A DNA stretch of 64,000 bases from Limnanthes douglasii subsp. nivea (GCA_036936605.1 JAUPFV010000005.1:126474453-126538452); one strand, 5' to 3'; positions 11,301 through 21,225 are shown, counted from the stretch's first letter. The notes: a model not told the origin generated them from the sequence alone. Translations and numbers: made by a program.

Positions 11301-11617
11301 CGATCAGAAATCAACTTGATTTGATAGAAGAAAGACGGGTTAAAGCTCACCTTAGAGTGGCACACTATCAGGGCTTGATGAGAAGCAGATTTGCTTCTAA
11401 AGTTAAAAGAAGAGATTTCCAACCAGGGGACAAAGTATTGAGGAAGGTCTTCTTACATACCAAAGAAAAGCTCTTCGGAAAGCTGGCCCCAACATGGGAG
11501 GGTCCGTATATTGTGGTTGAAAGAATCAAGCCTGGAACTTATTGGTTGGAAGACAAAGATGGCAGGGTTTTAACTCACCCTTGGAATATTGAGCATCTTC
11601 GGATGTACTTGGAATAG
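8330..11617 (+). CDS. E1 pol: RT, two RNase H domains, integrase (open frame)
   Basis: The frame is open from just after the TAG at 8329 to the stop at 11617; the first internal ATG is at 8462. Counting from 8390: RT spans about residues 75-300 with FMDAFSGYNQ and the catalytic YIDDMM near 224. The first RNase H (about 365-480) has lost its leading catalytic aspartate (LAVSSCAII). A second, archaeal-type RNase H (about 503-628) keeps D510, E548, D572 and D622. Integrase follows with the zinc finger H728-H735-C766-C769 and the core D798, D858, E894. The C-terminal part lacks a chromodomain. Loss of the first RNase H site with gain of a second is typical of Tat. It is in the same frame as gag and protease, so expression now would need readthrough or internal initiation. 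Confidence 0.9.
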   Translation, partial: QFEGLSGGEGEIDDPRETPGVLIPIEEVETHCLEEGKSVKIGSKMPPMLKEEMLKFLKDHQHVFAWCNADVTGVPSEVISHHLSVQRDVAPVVQKRRAFSKEKADVIVQEVDRLTKMGHIKESQYPLWTANPVLVKKKNGKWRMCIDFTDLNRACPKDLYPVPRIDQLVDSTSGNKLLSFMDAFSGYNQIQVDPKDQEHTTFVTDRGLHCYKVMSFGLKNAGATYQRLVNKACADQIGRNMKVYIDDMMVKSVDEQLHLSDLQETFANLAKVNLKLNPEKCVFGVQSEKFLGYIISEHGIQPDPDQLNALFQMEPPRNIKEVQQLTGRLAALNRFISRSSDRCAPFFQTLKGVKGFEWTPQCDEAFNEIKKHLSSPKTLFKPVDGETLFVYLAVSSCAIIAVLVREVDGYPHPVYYISKSLIDAERRYLKLEQLALALVIAARKMRPYFQAHPIIVRTSFPLKNVLQKANISSRMTKWSVELGDFDIDFAPRTAVKAQAVADFLVEFHSDRDSEQATDIKDKKVWIVRTDGGSSTMGCGAGICLTSPYGDNMYQAICFPFRASNNESEYEAAIAGLKLAHICGAKRVKLLSDSQLLVHHALGQSEARKEKLVKYLLLLKNEVLKFKVVVYEHIPRAENELADSLATIAYTESCPWIHVLESPSIQLGKGKEEENFEIQMKQPQDWRFPLLQYLSEGVVPPDKSQAITLKHKARGFIILREVLYKKSYSKPLMRCLGNDESQVVLSELHDGEGSAHCGFRALTRRVLLSGYYWPSIMKDAKELVRRCDPCQRYSNEIHVPAIPLESISEPIPFSRWGLDLVGPLPVASRGRKTIIVAIDYFSKWIEAAPLAGTTSKAVIKFIMSNICCRFGVPQKITTDNGPQFDNREMESFCASRGIQHCFSSPFHPQANGQVEVANRTILSGLKKNLEGAAGKWPSYLQEVLWAYRITPGAATQESPFALVYGMDAVAPIEKTIPSFRVHNFSGHANEMAIRNQLDLIEERRVKAHLRVAHYQGLMRSRFASKVKRRDFQPGDKVLRKVFLHTKEKLFGKLAPTWEGPYIVVERIKPGTYWLEDKDGRVLTHPWNIEHLRMYLE

Positions 11618-11956
11618 CACTTGTGTAAATATTTACTTGTTTGAACTTCCATGTAAATATTTGGGGGCATACTCTTTCCTCCCTGGTGGCACGGGGAGGT
11701 TTTAGTGAGGTGTCCGGATGGTTGAATAAAATTCGATGCCTTCTTCAAAATTTTCTAAGTATTTTCAAAGTTCTATCTCTTGTTATACTACCCGGACTGA
11801 AAGATCTAAGGGCTATTTAAACTCTAGCCGGAGAATTTAAACACTCTCACAATGCAATAACTAAAAGCTACTTAAACTCTAGCTATTTAAACTAAAACAA
11901 ACGATGACAGAAGATAATGGTTGGGCGAAACAGAAACATTCATTGAACGAAAAATG

Positions 11957-11972
11957 CCTTGGCCTTCCAAGG
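11957..11972. repeat. Hairpin repeat 1, CCTTGG-CCTT-CCAAGG
   Basis: A 6-bp perfect inverted repeat around a 4-base centre, within the longer direct repeat tgccttggccttccaaggac that recurs 86 bp downstream. E2 has a matching pair near 21630 and 21703. It lies downstream of the antisense stop codon. Confidence 0.7.
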
Positions 11973-12042
11973 ACTTGTGAATAAGTCAGAGTACAACAAA
12001 AAAAACTTGTCAGAACAAGTACGGACACCATTACAAAAAGTG

Positions 12043-12058
12043 CCTTGGCCTTCCAAGG
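12043..12058. repeat. Hairpin repeat 2, CCTTGG-CCTT-CCAAGG
   Basis: The second copy of the hairpin, 41 bp outside the antisense stop codon, on the pol side. Its sequence is identical to copy 1 over 20 bp. Confidence 0.7.
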
Positions 12059-12098
12059 ACTTTAGTTTGAATAAAAGATAAACAAAGTACACCATAAA

Positions 12099-15066
12099 TT
12101 AAGGTTGAGCCTTTGAAGATGGCTCACCCTCATCTGCTTTCTTGCCCTTGATGTCGCTCCCCCCTTCGACTACCTTCTTGCCCTTGGGATCATTCTCCTC
12201 TTCGCCTGGGCTCTCTCCGGTCTTCTCTTCATTATCAGATGAGGACTCACCGGAAATTCCTTCTTCGACCATTGTATAATATGGAAGGTCATCATCATCC
12301 ACATAGAGCCATAAGTCCCCCAGGGTCCTCTTCGGGAATTTTTCATGAAAAAGGAGAACCATATCAGACTTCACCCTTTGAACCATTAACTCTTCGCTTT
12401 TTATCATCTCCCTAGCATAGGCATTGATCTTGGCCTTGATTGTGGCCTCTTGGTCCCTTAGCAAAGCAGCTTTCTCTTCAGCAGCCTGAGTCACTGCATT
12501 TTCTAGAGCAATCTTGTCAGTGGTCAGGTTGGTGATGATCTTCTCCTTTGCAGTGGTCTCTCCCCTTGAGACAGTGAGATCTTTCTCCCTACCAGACAGC
12601 TTCTTCTGGAGATCTTTTATGGTTTGTTCTAGGGTGGCAACTTTTGTGTTGCTCTCATTCTGATTCCTCTTCAGCTCCTCGTTTGCTTCCTTGAGCAAAT
12701 CGGCATTGGTGGTAGCAGTGCGGAGGTCTCCGGACAGTTTTTCCTTCTCAGACTGGAGGTCTTTGATGGTGTCTGCTTGACTCCGGACTTGCCTCTCCAA
12801 TGTAAGAACTGGCTGCACATTACTAAGCAAGGAATGGGCTATAGTGACCTTCTCACTAGAAACCATGAAAGTCTTACCGTTGAAATTGACCGTATTGGAG
12901 CTGCTAGGAGGGATGTAAGGCCCTGCGAACTCGTCTCTAGGGAGGCCAAGAAAATATTCACCAAGTCCACCCAGACCGGTGATGTCCACTTCATCCAAGT
13001 TGAGCTCTCCCCCCTCAACTTCATCAGTGTGAAACTCTCTTGGGATCTCTTCGGCCAGCGTTGGGTCAGAGGGGCCAGTGGGAAAAGAGGGCTCCGGATC
13101 CCGGAGAGCAAGCTCATCTCCTTGTGAAGTCTTTTTCTTCTTGACTTCCCGGTCAGCGCTTTCACCAACTTGCTTGCGAGTCCTCTTGGGAGCCCTTAGA
13201 GGTTTTGGAAGGTCTACTTCCTGCCTCTCGGTCTCCTGCTCCACCACCTGCAAGAGGGCTGCATCAATTTGAACCTGGGCCGGCCCCTCCGGGTCTGTCG
13301 GGGCATCCTTCTCAGCATCGCTCGCCACATTTTTGCCTTTTCTCCTACCTTTCATTTTGCTTGGGGCTTTAGCCCGGGCAGGCAGGTAGAGTGTCCCATC
13401 TAGTTCGTGGGACCTTCTAAGCACAGTGTCTTCATCAGGCTGGGTGGTGAGCTCCTCCCAAGTTAGGTCTCTCCGACCTGTGGTGTTCCACAGGTGAGAC
13501 CTTGCTAGATTTCCAGGGGTGAAGGCCTTGTGGAATCGATTCTCCGAGTTCTCTGCGGCCCAAGCATTGATTTTGCCACAGGTAGTCTGTCCGGCCTTCA
13601 AATGATCCCCGAACTCCTTTGGCAGCTCTGTTAGAACAAAAGAGAAACTGGTTAAGTTAAACTAATTTTAGAAAGAAAAACGGACAGAAATCTAAAGTAA
13701 GAAACTTACGATCACTCCTCCACCTACTCCTGAGAAGGCTTGGGTTCTCTCCGGCTTTGATTCTCTTGCCGTTTTCACAGGCGCCACTGACAAACAGAAA
13801 TTGGCTCCTCCATTTGCTCTCTGACTCCAAGAGGTCATCAACAGCCTTGAGATCGTTCCCCATATTGAAATGATAGAATGGGAATTGATGGTGCTTGCAA
13901 AGGTTGGCCACTGCTGCGAACTCTTCCATAGGAAGAGGGATCCCAGACAACCTAGATGCCATGATACATGACATCAAAGTGAACCAGCCATTGGGACTTA
14001 GCTGAGTTGGGCATAGCTTGACCAGGTGGAAGTATCGTACGATCTCCGGGTCCAGTGGGAACCTGAGTCCCCAATTAAATAACTCTATAAAGAAGACTAT
14101 TTCATTTCGTTTGCAGTCCATAGGGGTCTCCGGATCAATGGGGATCCTTATCTTTACATCTTCGGGGATCCCCCATTTTGTGCGCATTCGACCCAGGTCT
14201 GAAGTATGGATGAATGCATACTTGGTCTTCTGCAAGGCCAAGAGGTACTTGAGCTCAACTTTGTGAAAGCACGGCCCCACTCTCCCCTCAAGGCACTCCG
14301 GCAGGTCCGGATGCCTCAAGTACAGATTTTCCTTGCCTTTCTTGGCAACAACAGTAGTAGTATCAGCCTGTCCGGAGGACTCGGACTCAAAATGGACCTC
14401 TTCCGCAGAGTCCTCCATTCTCTCCTCCATAACTGTTGGGGGAGCTTCTGTGGTAGTGATCCGGGGAGGGTTGAAGCTTGGCACAGCCTGGCCTCCGGAC
14501 TGCTGACTGTCTGTATTCTTCTGACTTCTCACCTCAGGTTGGGGTCCGGAGGCAGAAGTCTCTCTTGGAGGTACCGGGCTGTTGGCCTCCGGACCGGTTG
14601 ACCTCTCCCGGGGAGCTCTAATGGGCACTCCAGACCCAGAATCACTGTTTTTTGCCCCCGATTTTGAGGGAGTATTCTTGGAGGTTAGTCCCTTAACTAA
14701 CCGGCTTGGCCTCTTAATAACTAGCTTCTCCGGAGAGTGGTCAGAATCAGATCCCATAGCTATAAAAGGGGAGGGTTTCCTAACGCTTGTAGCTGTGACT
14801 CCTGGCTCAACAGCAGGTATTGACTCCTGGACTGAGGAACCAGAGACTATGGGTGAGAGGGTGGATTGAAAGAGTTTTTTGGGCTTGGTACCTTTGGAGG
14901 AGGATGAGCCTCGATCCGACTCTGTAACAGAAGCAACTGGTCTCTCAACAGGTGATGATGGTAGCCCCGCTGCTATTCGCATTTCTTTCTCGACCTTTTG
15001 CGCTTTCTCCAACTCCGAAAGGTTGAGCCAACCACCTTTGATCAATGCTGTTCTTGCTGTAAACAT
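12099..15066 (-). CDS. E1 spliced antisense gene, about 961 residues
   Basis: Two long minus-strand frames, 15066-13710 and 13627-12099, join in frame across a canonical 82-bp intron to give about 961 residues. Start: MFTARTALIKGGWLNLSELE at 15066. Residues 60-240 are low-complexity Ser/Pro-rich. Residues about 245-430 (HKVELKYLLALQK, FFIELFNWGLRFPLDPE, LCPTQLSPNGWF, WRSQFLFVSG) resemble the Pfam family called putative gypsy-type transposon (Transposase_28), recalled by pattern and not searched. After the intron come basic clusters (about 542-551 and 612-618), a long heptad-rich coiled coil (about 727-861) and an acidic tail. There are no catalytic motifs. Such antisense ORFs are known in Tat elements; their function is not established. 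E2 carries a broken homologue. A TATA box lies about 100 bp upstream. It is unbroken in E1, unlike gag. Confidence 0.82.
13628..13709 (-). other. Intron of the E1 antisense gene
   Basis: The donor reads C|GTAAGT and the acceptor is a T-rich tract ending CAG, on the minus strand; the intron is phase 1 and 82 bp. Splicing joins the codon for D452 to Q453 and restores one frame across the two ORFs. E2 has an intron at the same place and phase (23189-23265). Confidence 0.85.
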
Positions 15067-15166
15067 AAACTGCCAAGGAAATTTTTTGCTTTAGAGAGAG
15101 AAAGCTCTGAGTAAATTTGCAGAGTAAAAGTGAAAGAGATAGTGAAACAGTGGAAAATGAATGTGA

Positions 15167-15173
15167 ATTTATA
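15167..15173 (-). promoter_or_regulatory. TATA box of the E1 antisense gene
   Basis: On the minus strand, TATAAAT in the context ctactataaattcacatt, about 100 bp upstream of the ATG at 15066. This leaves room for a 60-70 bp leader. E2 has a TATATATA at the matching place (24342-24349). Confidence 0.6.
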
Positions 15174-15487
15174 GTAGATCTGAAAAGAGGAGTTGATTCC
15201 TAGGAGAATTCGAAAAGTTGGGCAATGATTAAAAGACGGCGCTGATGTCACTATTTGTAATTAAAGAGGTTACTTGTTGGAGAAGGTGGTGCGAAATTCA
15301 AGGTGAAAAAACGGCTGGAGTGGCCAATCAAAGAGCGACACGTGTCCCACTAACTCTGGCAAAAACCGTTTTGAATTCGTAAAGCTTAACCTGTCCGGAT
15401 ATACCCACAGTTCTGTCCGAATTGAGAACCACTTCATACGTCGGACTGTTTTTCAGTTTTTTGACAAGAATATTTGCTCAAATACCT

Positions 15488-15501
15488 AAAAAAGGGGCTC
15501 C
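15488..15501 (+). other. E1 polypurine tract
   Basis: aaaaaaggggctcc abuts the 3' LTR. E2 has aaaaaggggctac at 24664-24676. It primes plus-strand DNA synthesis. Confidence 0.85.
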
Positions 15502-16005
15502 TGATGAGTCCGAATTCAGCGTGCTCCCCGAACAGGGGCAGATCAGTCAAGTCTCTCCGAATGCCGGACAGGTTACAGGGACAGGGGTCGAGCAGGTCAC
15601 TTGGACCGGACAGATTTCTGTGAATACTATGAACATAAAGCAGTCCGAACTATGACAAAAGTACTAAAAAACCTAAACACTTCTTGACTAAGCTACCTGC
15701 TCTCCTACTTAAGAGCTCATGGGTCTTTGAACATGACTCGGGTCCATTAAACATGACCCGAAAGCCCATAAGGGCTCAAACATCATACTATAAATACCCA
15801 ACCACCAGTATTAACTATGGGTAATGAGAATTAACTGCAACCAGCCAGCTTAATTATCTCTCCACCTTATACTCTCTACTCTAAACCGTTAAACACCCAT
15901 ACACCATCGCTAAACACTCACACACCACTGTTAAACACCCACACACCACCTTTAAACTCCACTTGAAATTACCAGCCTACCCTCACGCAATTATTATCCA
16001 CACCA
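15502..16005 (+). repeat. E1 3' LTR
   Basis: A 504-bp copy of the 5' LTR with ten substitutions (nine transitions, one A/T change). TATAAAT at 15789-15795. It is followed directly by the target duplication tagtt. Confidence 0.96.
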
Positions 16006-16261
16006 TAGTTGATTAAGCAATCCTCCAACATATTTGTTAAATTGTTTTTATCTTATTCGAGTTGTTGGACCAGCCGGTAAAATAAGAATATCTTCAACTT
16101 CAAGCTCATCTTCTTTTTCAAGTTGTTCATCTCGTTCTTGCACATTTCCATGTTCTAAGCTCCTTGTGTCATCTAGGATCACATCAAATAGTGTTCTAGG
16201 GTTGATGGTTTTAACTCTAAGTTTTCCAAGTTTGCTGGCCAATCATTTGTATTGACCTGTG
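16006..16261 (-). mobile_element. Minus-strand gypsy fragment, pol C-terminus
   Basis: A minus-strand reading from 16242 gives INPRTLFDVILDDTRSLEHG, an acidic linker, then LPAGPTTRIR. The acidic stretch followed by GPxTRxR is typical of the C-terminal end of several plant gypsy polyproteins. The frame ends at 16048 and the sequence continues on the other side of E1 at 5410, so E1 landed in this fragment. Family placement is tentative. Confidence 0.5.
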
Positions 16262-16509
16262 TAATGCAATCAAAGCATACTTCAATGACCACTTGGCCCC
16301 TAAAAGCATATATGAAACAGTTATATGTCTCATCCCAAAAATTAATTCTCCTAAATATTGGCAAGACTATAGACTTATTAGTCTTTGCACAGTGCTCAGT
16401 AGAATTATGTCCAAATAATAAATAATAGATTATCGAAAATTCTTCCTCAAATAATATCATAAAGTAAAGCTACCTTTGTGGAACATATAAGTATTCATGA
16501 AAACACTCT
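16262..16509 (+). pseudogene. LINE-A reverse transcriptase N-terminal piece
   Basis: A plus-strand reading gives IKAYFNDHLAPKSIYETVIC, LIPKINSPKYWQDYRLISLC, TVLSRIMSK, a stop, then NRLSKILPQIIS. This is the classic L1 RT opening (LIPK...P..W.D.RPISLCNV.....SKI..NRL...LP.IIS). It follows on from the ORF2 piece ending at about 4740, with roughly 100 bp lost. It ends at the start of E2, and the catalytic RT core is absent from the window. Confidence 0.82.
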
Positions 16510-16543
16510 AATAAACCTCACCAAATTGGCGACCACAGTGGGA
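16510..16543 (+). other. E2 5' LTR stub and primer-binding site
   Basis: 16510-16523 matches the last 14 bases of the E2 3' LTR; 16527-16543 is the same 17-base tggcgaccacagtggga primer site as in E1. The abrupt switch from LINE sequence to an LTR stub shows a deletion. Confidence 0.8.
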
Positions 16544-16594
16544 GGAGAATGTGCCTGAATGTAGCATTCAAAACCAGTAAAAAGACATGTTCGG

Positions 16595-18330
16595 ATGGAT
16601 CCGAACGAGCAAGGACTTCCACCACCTTTGGTGGAGTTGGTGGGGGGAAACAATGAATACACTACCGAAGAGCGAGATAAGTTGGAAGCTGAAATAGAAG
16701 CGTTAAGGGACACTAGAAAGGCGGAGATGGGTTTAAAGGAAAAGTCGAAGGCGTCGGCCCTTCACCATACTAACAACCCAATGGATAATGACCCATAAGC
16801 AAAGACTCATTTGAGCATAAAAAAGACCCATGTCAGTTCCAAGAAATCTCACTGGTCCAAGCTGTTGGAGAGCTTAGAATCTCAGTCCTCTAGTAGCTCT
16901 TCGAACGAGGATAAGCTTGAGGAGTCCTTGTTATCCAGCAGCGATGATGGGAGGTCCAAGAAGAAACAAAAGCTAGTTAAAAATATTCAAGAAAGAGAGA
17001 TAGGCATGGGAGACTAAAGAGGCATCTGGGAAAAAGGTCGTCTCACAGTCACAGCCATAGTCACAGGCATGTAGACTAGCTACTGATTTATCCTTTCGCT
17101 TTCCACGATGAGCCAGGTATTTTTGCAACACCTAATGAAGACACAGTTTTTAGTCGTATTCGGAATTGGAGGCAATCTCCATTGTCTACCAAGATACTGT
17201 CCGGAAACCTTCCTAAGAGGTTTGACAGTACTAAAATGGAGAAATACGATGGGAGCAAAGATCCGGACAACCATCTGGAATAGTTTAAAAAATTTATGAT
17301 GAATTTTGATCATGATGACAAACTTCTGTGTAGAGCCTTCTCCCAATCCTTTACGGGAAGTGCTCTAAAATGGTACAACAACTTGCCACAGGGTTGTATC
17401 ATAAACTTCGATACGTTTTGGGTTGCATTCTGAAGGTAGTTTGTGGGGAGTAAAGAGGTGAAGGGCAATGAAGATACTATTATCCATTGTACCCAAGAGC
17501 CAAATGAGTTATTGAAAGATCATATAAGCCGGTTCGTAAATACCAAGAATGGGTTAGCTGATTGCTTTGAGCAGGTAGCAATAGCTTCTTTAAGGCAAGG
17601 GTTAAACCTTGGGAAGTAACAAGGAAGAAGGTCATGACTTTGGGCGGTTTGCTAAATCAGGTGGGAAAACAAATCAACGTGGATGAAACAAAGAAGACTA
17701 GGGTACACAGGCAAGTGAGGTCTGCCCCAGCTGCTCTAAACCAGAACCAGTCCGGATACAAGGCCAAAGAAACCGGACAGGGGTCCAACAGGGCCAAACA
17801 AACTCAATCCCACCCAAATCCAACTCAGAGCCAGTAGTTTAGTAATAAACGAGGACCTTGGGTCCAACCATAGTGGTTTTCAAGTTAAAGGAGAATGTGG
17901 CAACCATTTATGACAAAAATAAAGATGAGGTGCATTTCTGGAAGCCGGCGGCGCTTCAGTCTCCCACGGAAAGTCATAAGACCTGTTTTTGCCAGTATCA
18001 TCATGATATTGGCCACAACACCGAAGACTGCATCGTTTTGAACCAAGAGGTACAGAATCTTATTGAAAGGGGCAAGATGGGAGCTTATGTCAAGAGAAGG
18101 AGTGGAAACAGGTCTGACAATGCTCCCCGGACTGGCCCAACAAACTATGCGCGAACATCTGCTCCAGAAGGGGCTCTGGTGATCCTTGAAAGATTTGATA
18201 TTGATTCTGAATATTTGGATCCTGATCCAACCCGGAATAAAGTGGGGGTCATAACAGAATGAACTAAGGCAGTGTCCGGACTCATAAGCTTTTTTGAGTT
18301 CCTTACTATATTCGGGGAGGGGGGACACTA
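16595..18330 (+). pseudogene. E2 gag, broken
   Basis: It starts at MDPNEQGLPPPLVELVGGNN (16595), colinear with the E1 start at 5988. The capsid region is recognisable at about 17220-17620 (SALKWYNNLPQG) and the zinc knuckle reads CQYHHDIGHNTEDC at about 17991. Several stops and frameshifts interrupt it, for example TAA at 16796-16798, TAG at 17281 and a frame loss near 17615. It is useful as a reference for the ancestral sequence at sites where E1 is broken. Confidence 0.8.
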
Positions 18331-18360
18331 TGACTAGGCCGACTCTTTCTTCAAGGAAGA

Positions 18361-18420
18361 GGCATGTTCACACTTTAACTACTCAGTTAGAGGGAGGCAT
18401 GTTCACACTTTAGCTACTCA
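18361..18420 (+). repeat. E2 25-bp direct duplication at a deletion site
   Basis: ggcatgttcacactttaact and its near copy occur at 18361-18385 and 18396-18420, at a point where E2 lacks about 80 bp of the gag-protease linker present in E1 (about 7780-7860). This suggests replication slippage or repair synthesis at the deletion. Confidence 0.6.
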
Positions 18421-21225
18421 TGAGGATGCTGTAGTGATAGGAGCTTCAATCGGGGGCAACGACATCAGGCGAATTCTGATTGACACTGGCAACTTAGCCG
18501 GTATTCTCTTTTTAAGTTCTTATAAGCAGATGAAGAATCCGGCAGTGATTCAACGTTCGAATAGATTCATTGTGGGCTTCACATGAAGCTCTGCGGATGT
18601 AATCGAAGAGTTTGAAGAGGAGGTATTGTTGGGCAAAGACCCTTTTAAGAAAATGGTGAGGGTACTATTCGTTGTGGTAGATTGCCCCACATGTTACAAT
18701 GCGATCTTTGGGAGGTCCTGGCTCTCTAGGATGCATGTTGTGGCTTCAACAGTCCATCAGTGTTTAAAGTATGCAGTTCAAGGACAAGTGAGAGTTGTCC
18801 GGAGTAGCCAAAAGATATCAAGAGAATGTTATGCAACTGCACTTGCTCCTAAAACTCTGGCGGCAGTCCGGATTAATGAATATTCGCAGTTGTTGGGGCC
18901 CTCTGGGGTGAGGGTGAAATTGATGACCCCAGAGAGACACATGGTGTTATGATACCAATTGAAGAAGTTGAAACCCACTCTCTGGCTGAAGGAAGGAGTG
19001 TTAAAGTTAGCTCCAAGATGCACCAGAATTGAAGAACAAGTTGTTGTCCTTTTTGGAAAATCACCAACATGTTTTTAATTGGTGCAATGCTAATGTGAAC
19101 GGAGTACCAGCAAGTGTTATATCACACAAGGTGTCTATATGGAGAGATCTTGCACCTATTGTGGAAAAAAAGAGCTTTTTCTAAGGAGAAAGCTGATGTG
19201 ATAGTTCAAGAAGTTGACCGGCTTACCAAGATGGGGCACATAAAGGAGTCTCAGTATCCTTTATAGACAGACGACCCAGTATTAGTTAAGAAAAAGAATG
19301 CGAAATGGCGTATGTGTATCGACTTTACTGACTTCAACAGAGCTTGCGCAAAAGATCTTTATCCAGTCCCCCGGATAGATCATTTGGTGGACTCTGCATT
19401 TGGAAATAAGCTGTTATCGTTCATGGATGCTTTGTCTGGGTATAACCAGTTACAGGTGGATCAGAAGGACCAAGAACACACTATCTTTGTTACACATATG
19501 GGTCTCCATTGTTACAAGGTGATGCCTTTTGGGTTGAAAAATGTTGGGGCTACTTATCAGAGGTTGGTGAACGAAGCATTTGCTGGTCAGATTGGAAGAA
19601 ATATGGAAGAATATATTGATGACATGATGGCTAAAAGTTTAGAGGAAGAGTTGCACCTAATTGATCTTCAAGAAACTTTTGCCAACTTGACAAAAGTTAA
19701 TTTAAAATTGAATCTAGAAATATGTGTATTTAGGGTGCAGTCCGGAAAATTTTTGGGTTTTGCAATAAGTCAAAAGGGGATACAGCCTGATCCGGACCAG
19801 CTCGATGCCCTGTTAAAAATGAACCCTCCTCGAAATATCAAAGAAGTACAAAAGTTGACAGGAAGATTGGTTGCTTTAAATCATTTTTATTTCAAGGTCT
19901 TCAAACAAATGTGCCCTGTTTTTTCAGACCTTGAAAGGTGCTAAAGACTTCAATTGGTCTCCATAATGCAGCCAGGCTTTTGATGAAATAAAAAAGCATT
20001 TGTCTTCTCCCAAAACCCTTTTTAAGCCTGTTGACGGAGAAACACTTTATGTATACTTGGTTGTGTCATAATGTGCTATAAGTGCAGTGCTGGTAAGAGA
20101 GATGGACAATTATCCTCGTCCGGTGTACTACATCAGCAAGAGTCTGATGGATGCAGAAAAGAAGTACCTAAAGCTTGAAAAACTGGCACTAGCATTAGCG
20201 ATTGCTACCAGAAAAATGAGGCCAGATTTTCAGTCTCGTTCCATCATCGTCCGAACATTTTTTCCATTGAAGAATGTTCTTGATAAAGCAGACATATCAA
20301 GCAGGATGACCAAATGGTCAGTGGAATTGGGTGATTATGCCATTGATTTTGCCCTATGAACTGCAATTAAAGCTCCATCTGTTGCTGACTTCTTGGTAGA
20401 GTTTCATTCGAACAGAAGTACTAAACAAGCTTCAGAAGAGAAAACTAAAAAAGAGTGGGTTGTCCGGACAGATGGTGGATCAAGCACAATGGATTGTGGG
20501 GCTGGAATTTGTTTAACCTCTCCATATGGTGATAAATTATACCAGGCTATATGCTTTACTTTTAGGGCCTCTAATAATGAGTCTGAATATGAAGCAACTA
20601 TAGCTGGTTTAAAGTTAGCTTTTCTGTGTGGGGCTAAAAGAGTTAGATTAATGAGTGATTCTTAGCTTCTTATCCACCATCCTCCAGGTCAGTCTGAAGC
20701 CAAAAAGGAGCAGTTGATCAAATACTTAGAAGGGACTGCAGGGAAGTGGCCAAGCTATTTGCAAGAAGTATTGTGGGCGTACCGGACTACTCCTAGAGCT
20801 GCTACTCAAGAGTCTCATTTTGCCTTGTCATATGGGATTGATGCAATTAATCTTATAGAAGTAACCCTACCATCATACAGAGTCCACAACTACTCCGAAC
20901 AAGCCAGTAAATTGGCAATTAGAAGTTAGTTGGACTTAATAGAAGAAAGAAGAGTTAAGGCTCATCTTAGAACCACCTATTACCAAGGCTTGATGAGGAG
21001 CAGATTTGCTTCCAAGATCAAGAGAAGGGATTTTCAATCAGGAGATAAAGTATTAAGAAAGGTTTTCTTGCATACTAAGGAAAAGAAGTTCGGAAAACTG
21101 GCTCCAAACTGGGAAGCCCCTTATGACGTCTCTAAAAAGCTTAAGCCTGGGACATATAGGCTTCAAGACAAAGATGGAAGAGTTTTGAAGCACCCATGGA
21201 ATATTGAACACCTCAAATATATCTG
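18421..21225 (+). pseudogene. E2 protease-RT-RNase H-integrase remnant
   Basis: The protease keeps DTG (LIDTGNLAGILF, about 18476). RT is readable at about 19150-19940 with FMDALSGYNQ and YIDDMMAKS (about 19612). The first RNase H covers about 19980-20390 and the archaeal-type one about 20455-20710 (RTDGGSSTMDCGAGICL). At 20735 the frame passes directly from LIKYL to EGTAGKWPSYLQEVLW, skipping the region equivalent to E1 10175-11113; both the zinc finger and the catalytic core of integrase are gone. The C-terminal integrase tail is kept to about 21225. Stops occur at 19264, 20068 and 20663 among others. Confidence 0.82.

Larger units (their letters stand above)
11618..12098. other. E1 convergent untranslated region
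   Basis: This region lies between the pol stop and the stop of the antisense gene and has no coding signal. It contains a conserved ggggcatactctttcct block (about 11664) shared with E2 and an AATAAA at about 11726, which could serve sense transcripts, plus two hairpin repeats near 11957 and 12043. The two converging transcripts probably overlap here. Confidence 0.6.
5411..16005 (+). mobile_element. E1: complete Tat-lineage Ty3/gypsy LTR retrotransposon
   Basis: A 10,595-bp element with 504-bp LTRs at each end, flanked by the identical 5-bp target-site duplication tagtt (5406-5410 and 16006-16010). Order: LTR, primer-binding site, gag, protease, RT, RNase H, second (archaeal-type) RNase H, integrase, a spliced antisense gene, polypurine tract, LTR. 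The double RNase H and the antisense gene between pol and 3' LTR are hallmarks of the Tat lineage (Retand/Grande/RIRE2-like elements). The LTRs differ at 10 positions, implying a recent insertion, yet gag-pro-pol has several lesions. It sits inside the minus-strand gypsy fragment, which is itself inside LINE-A. Confidence 0.95.
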
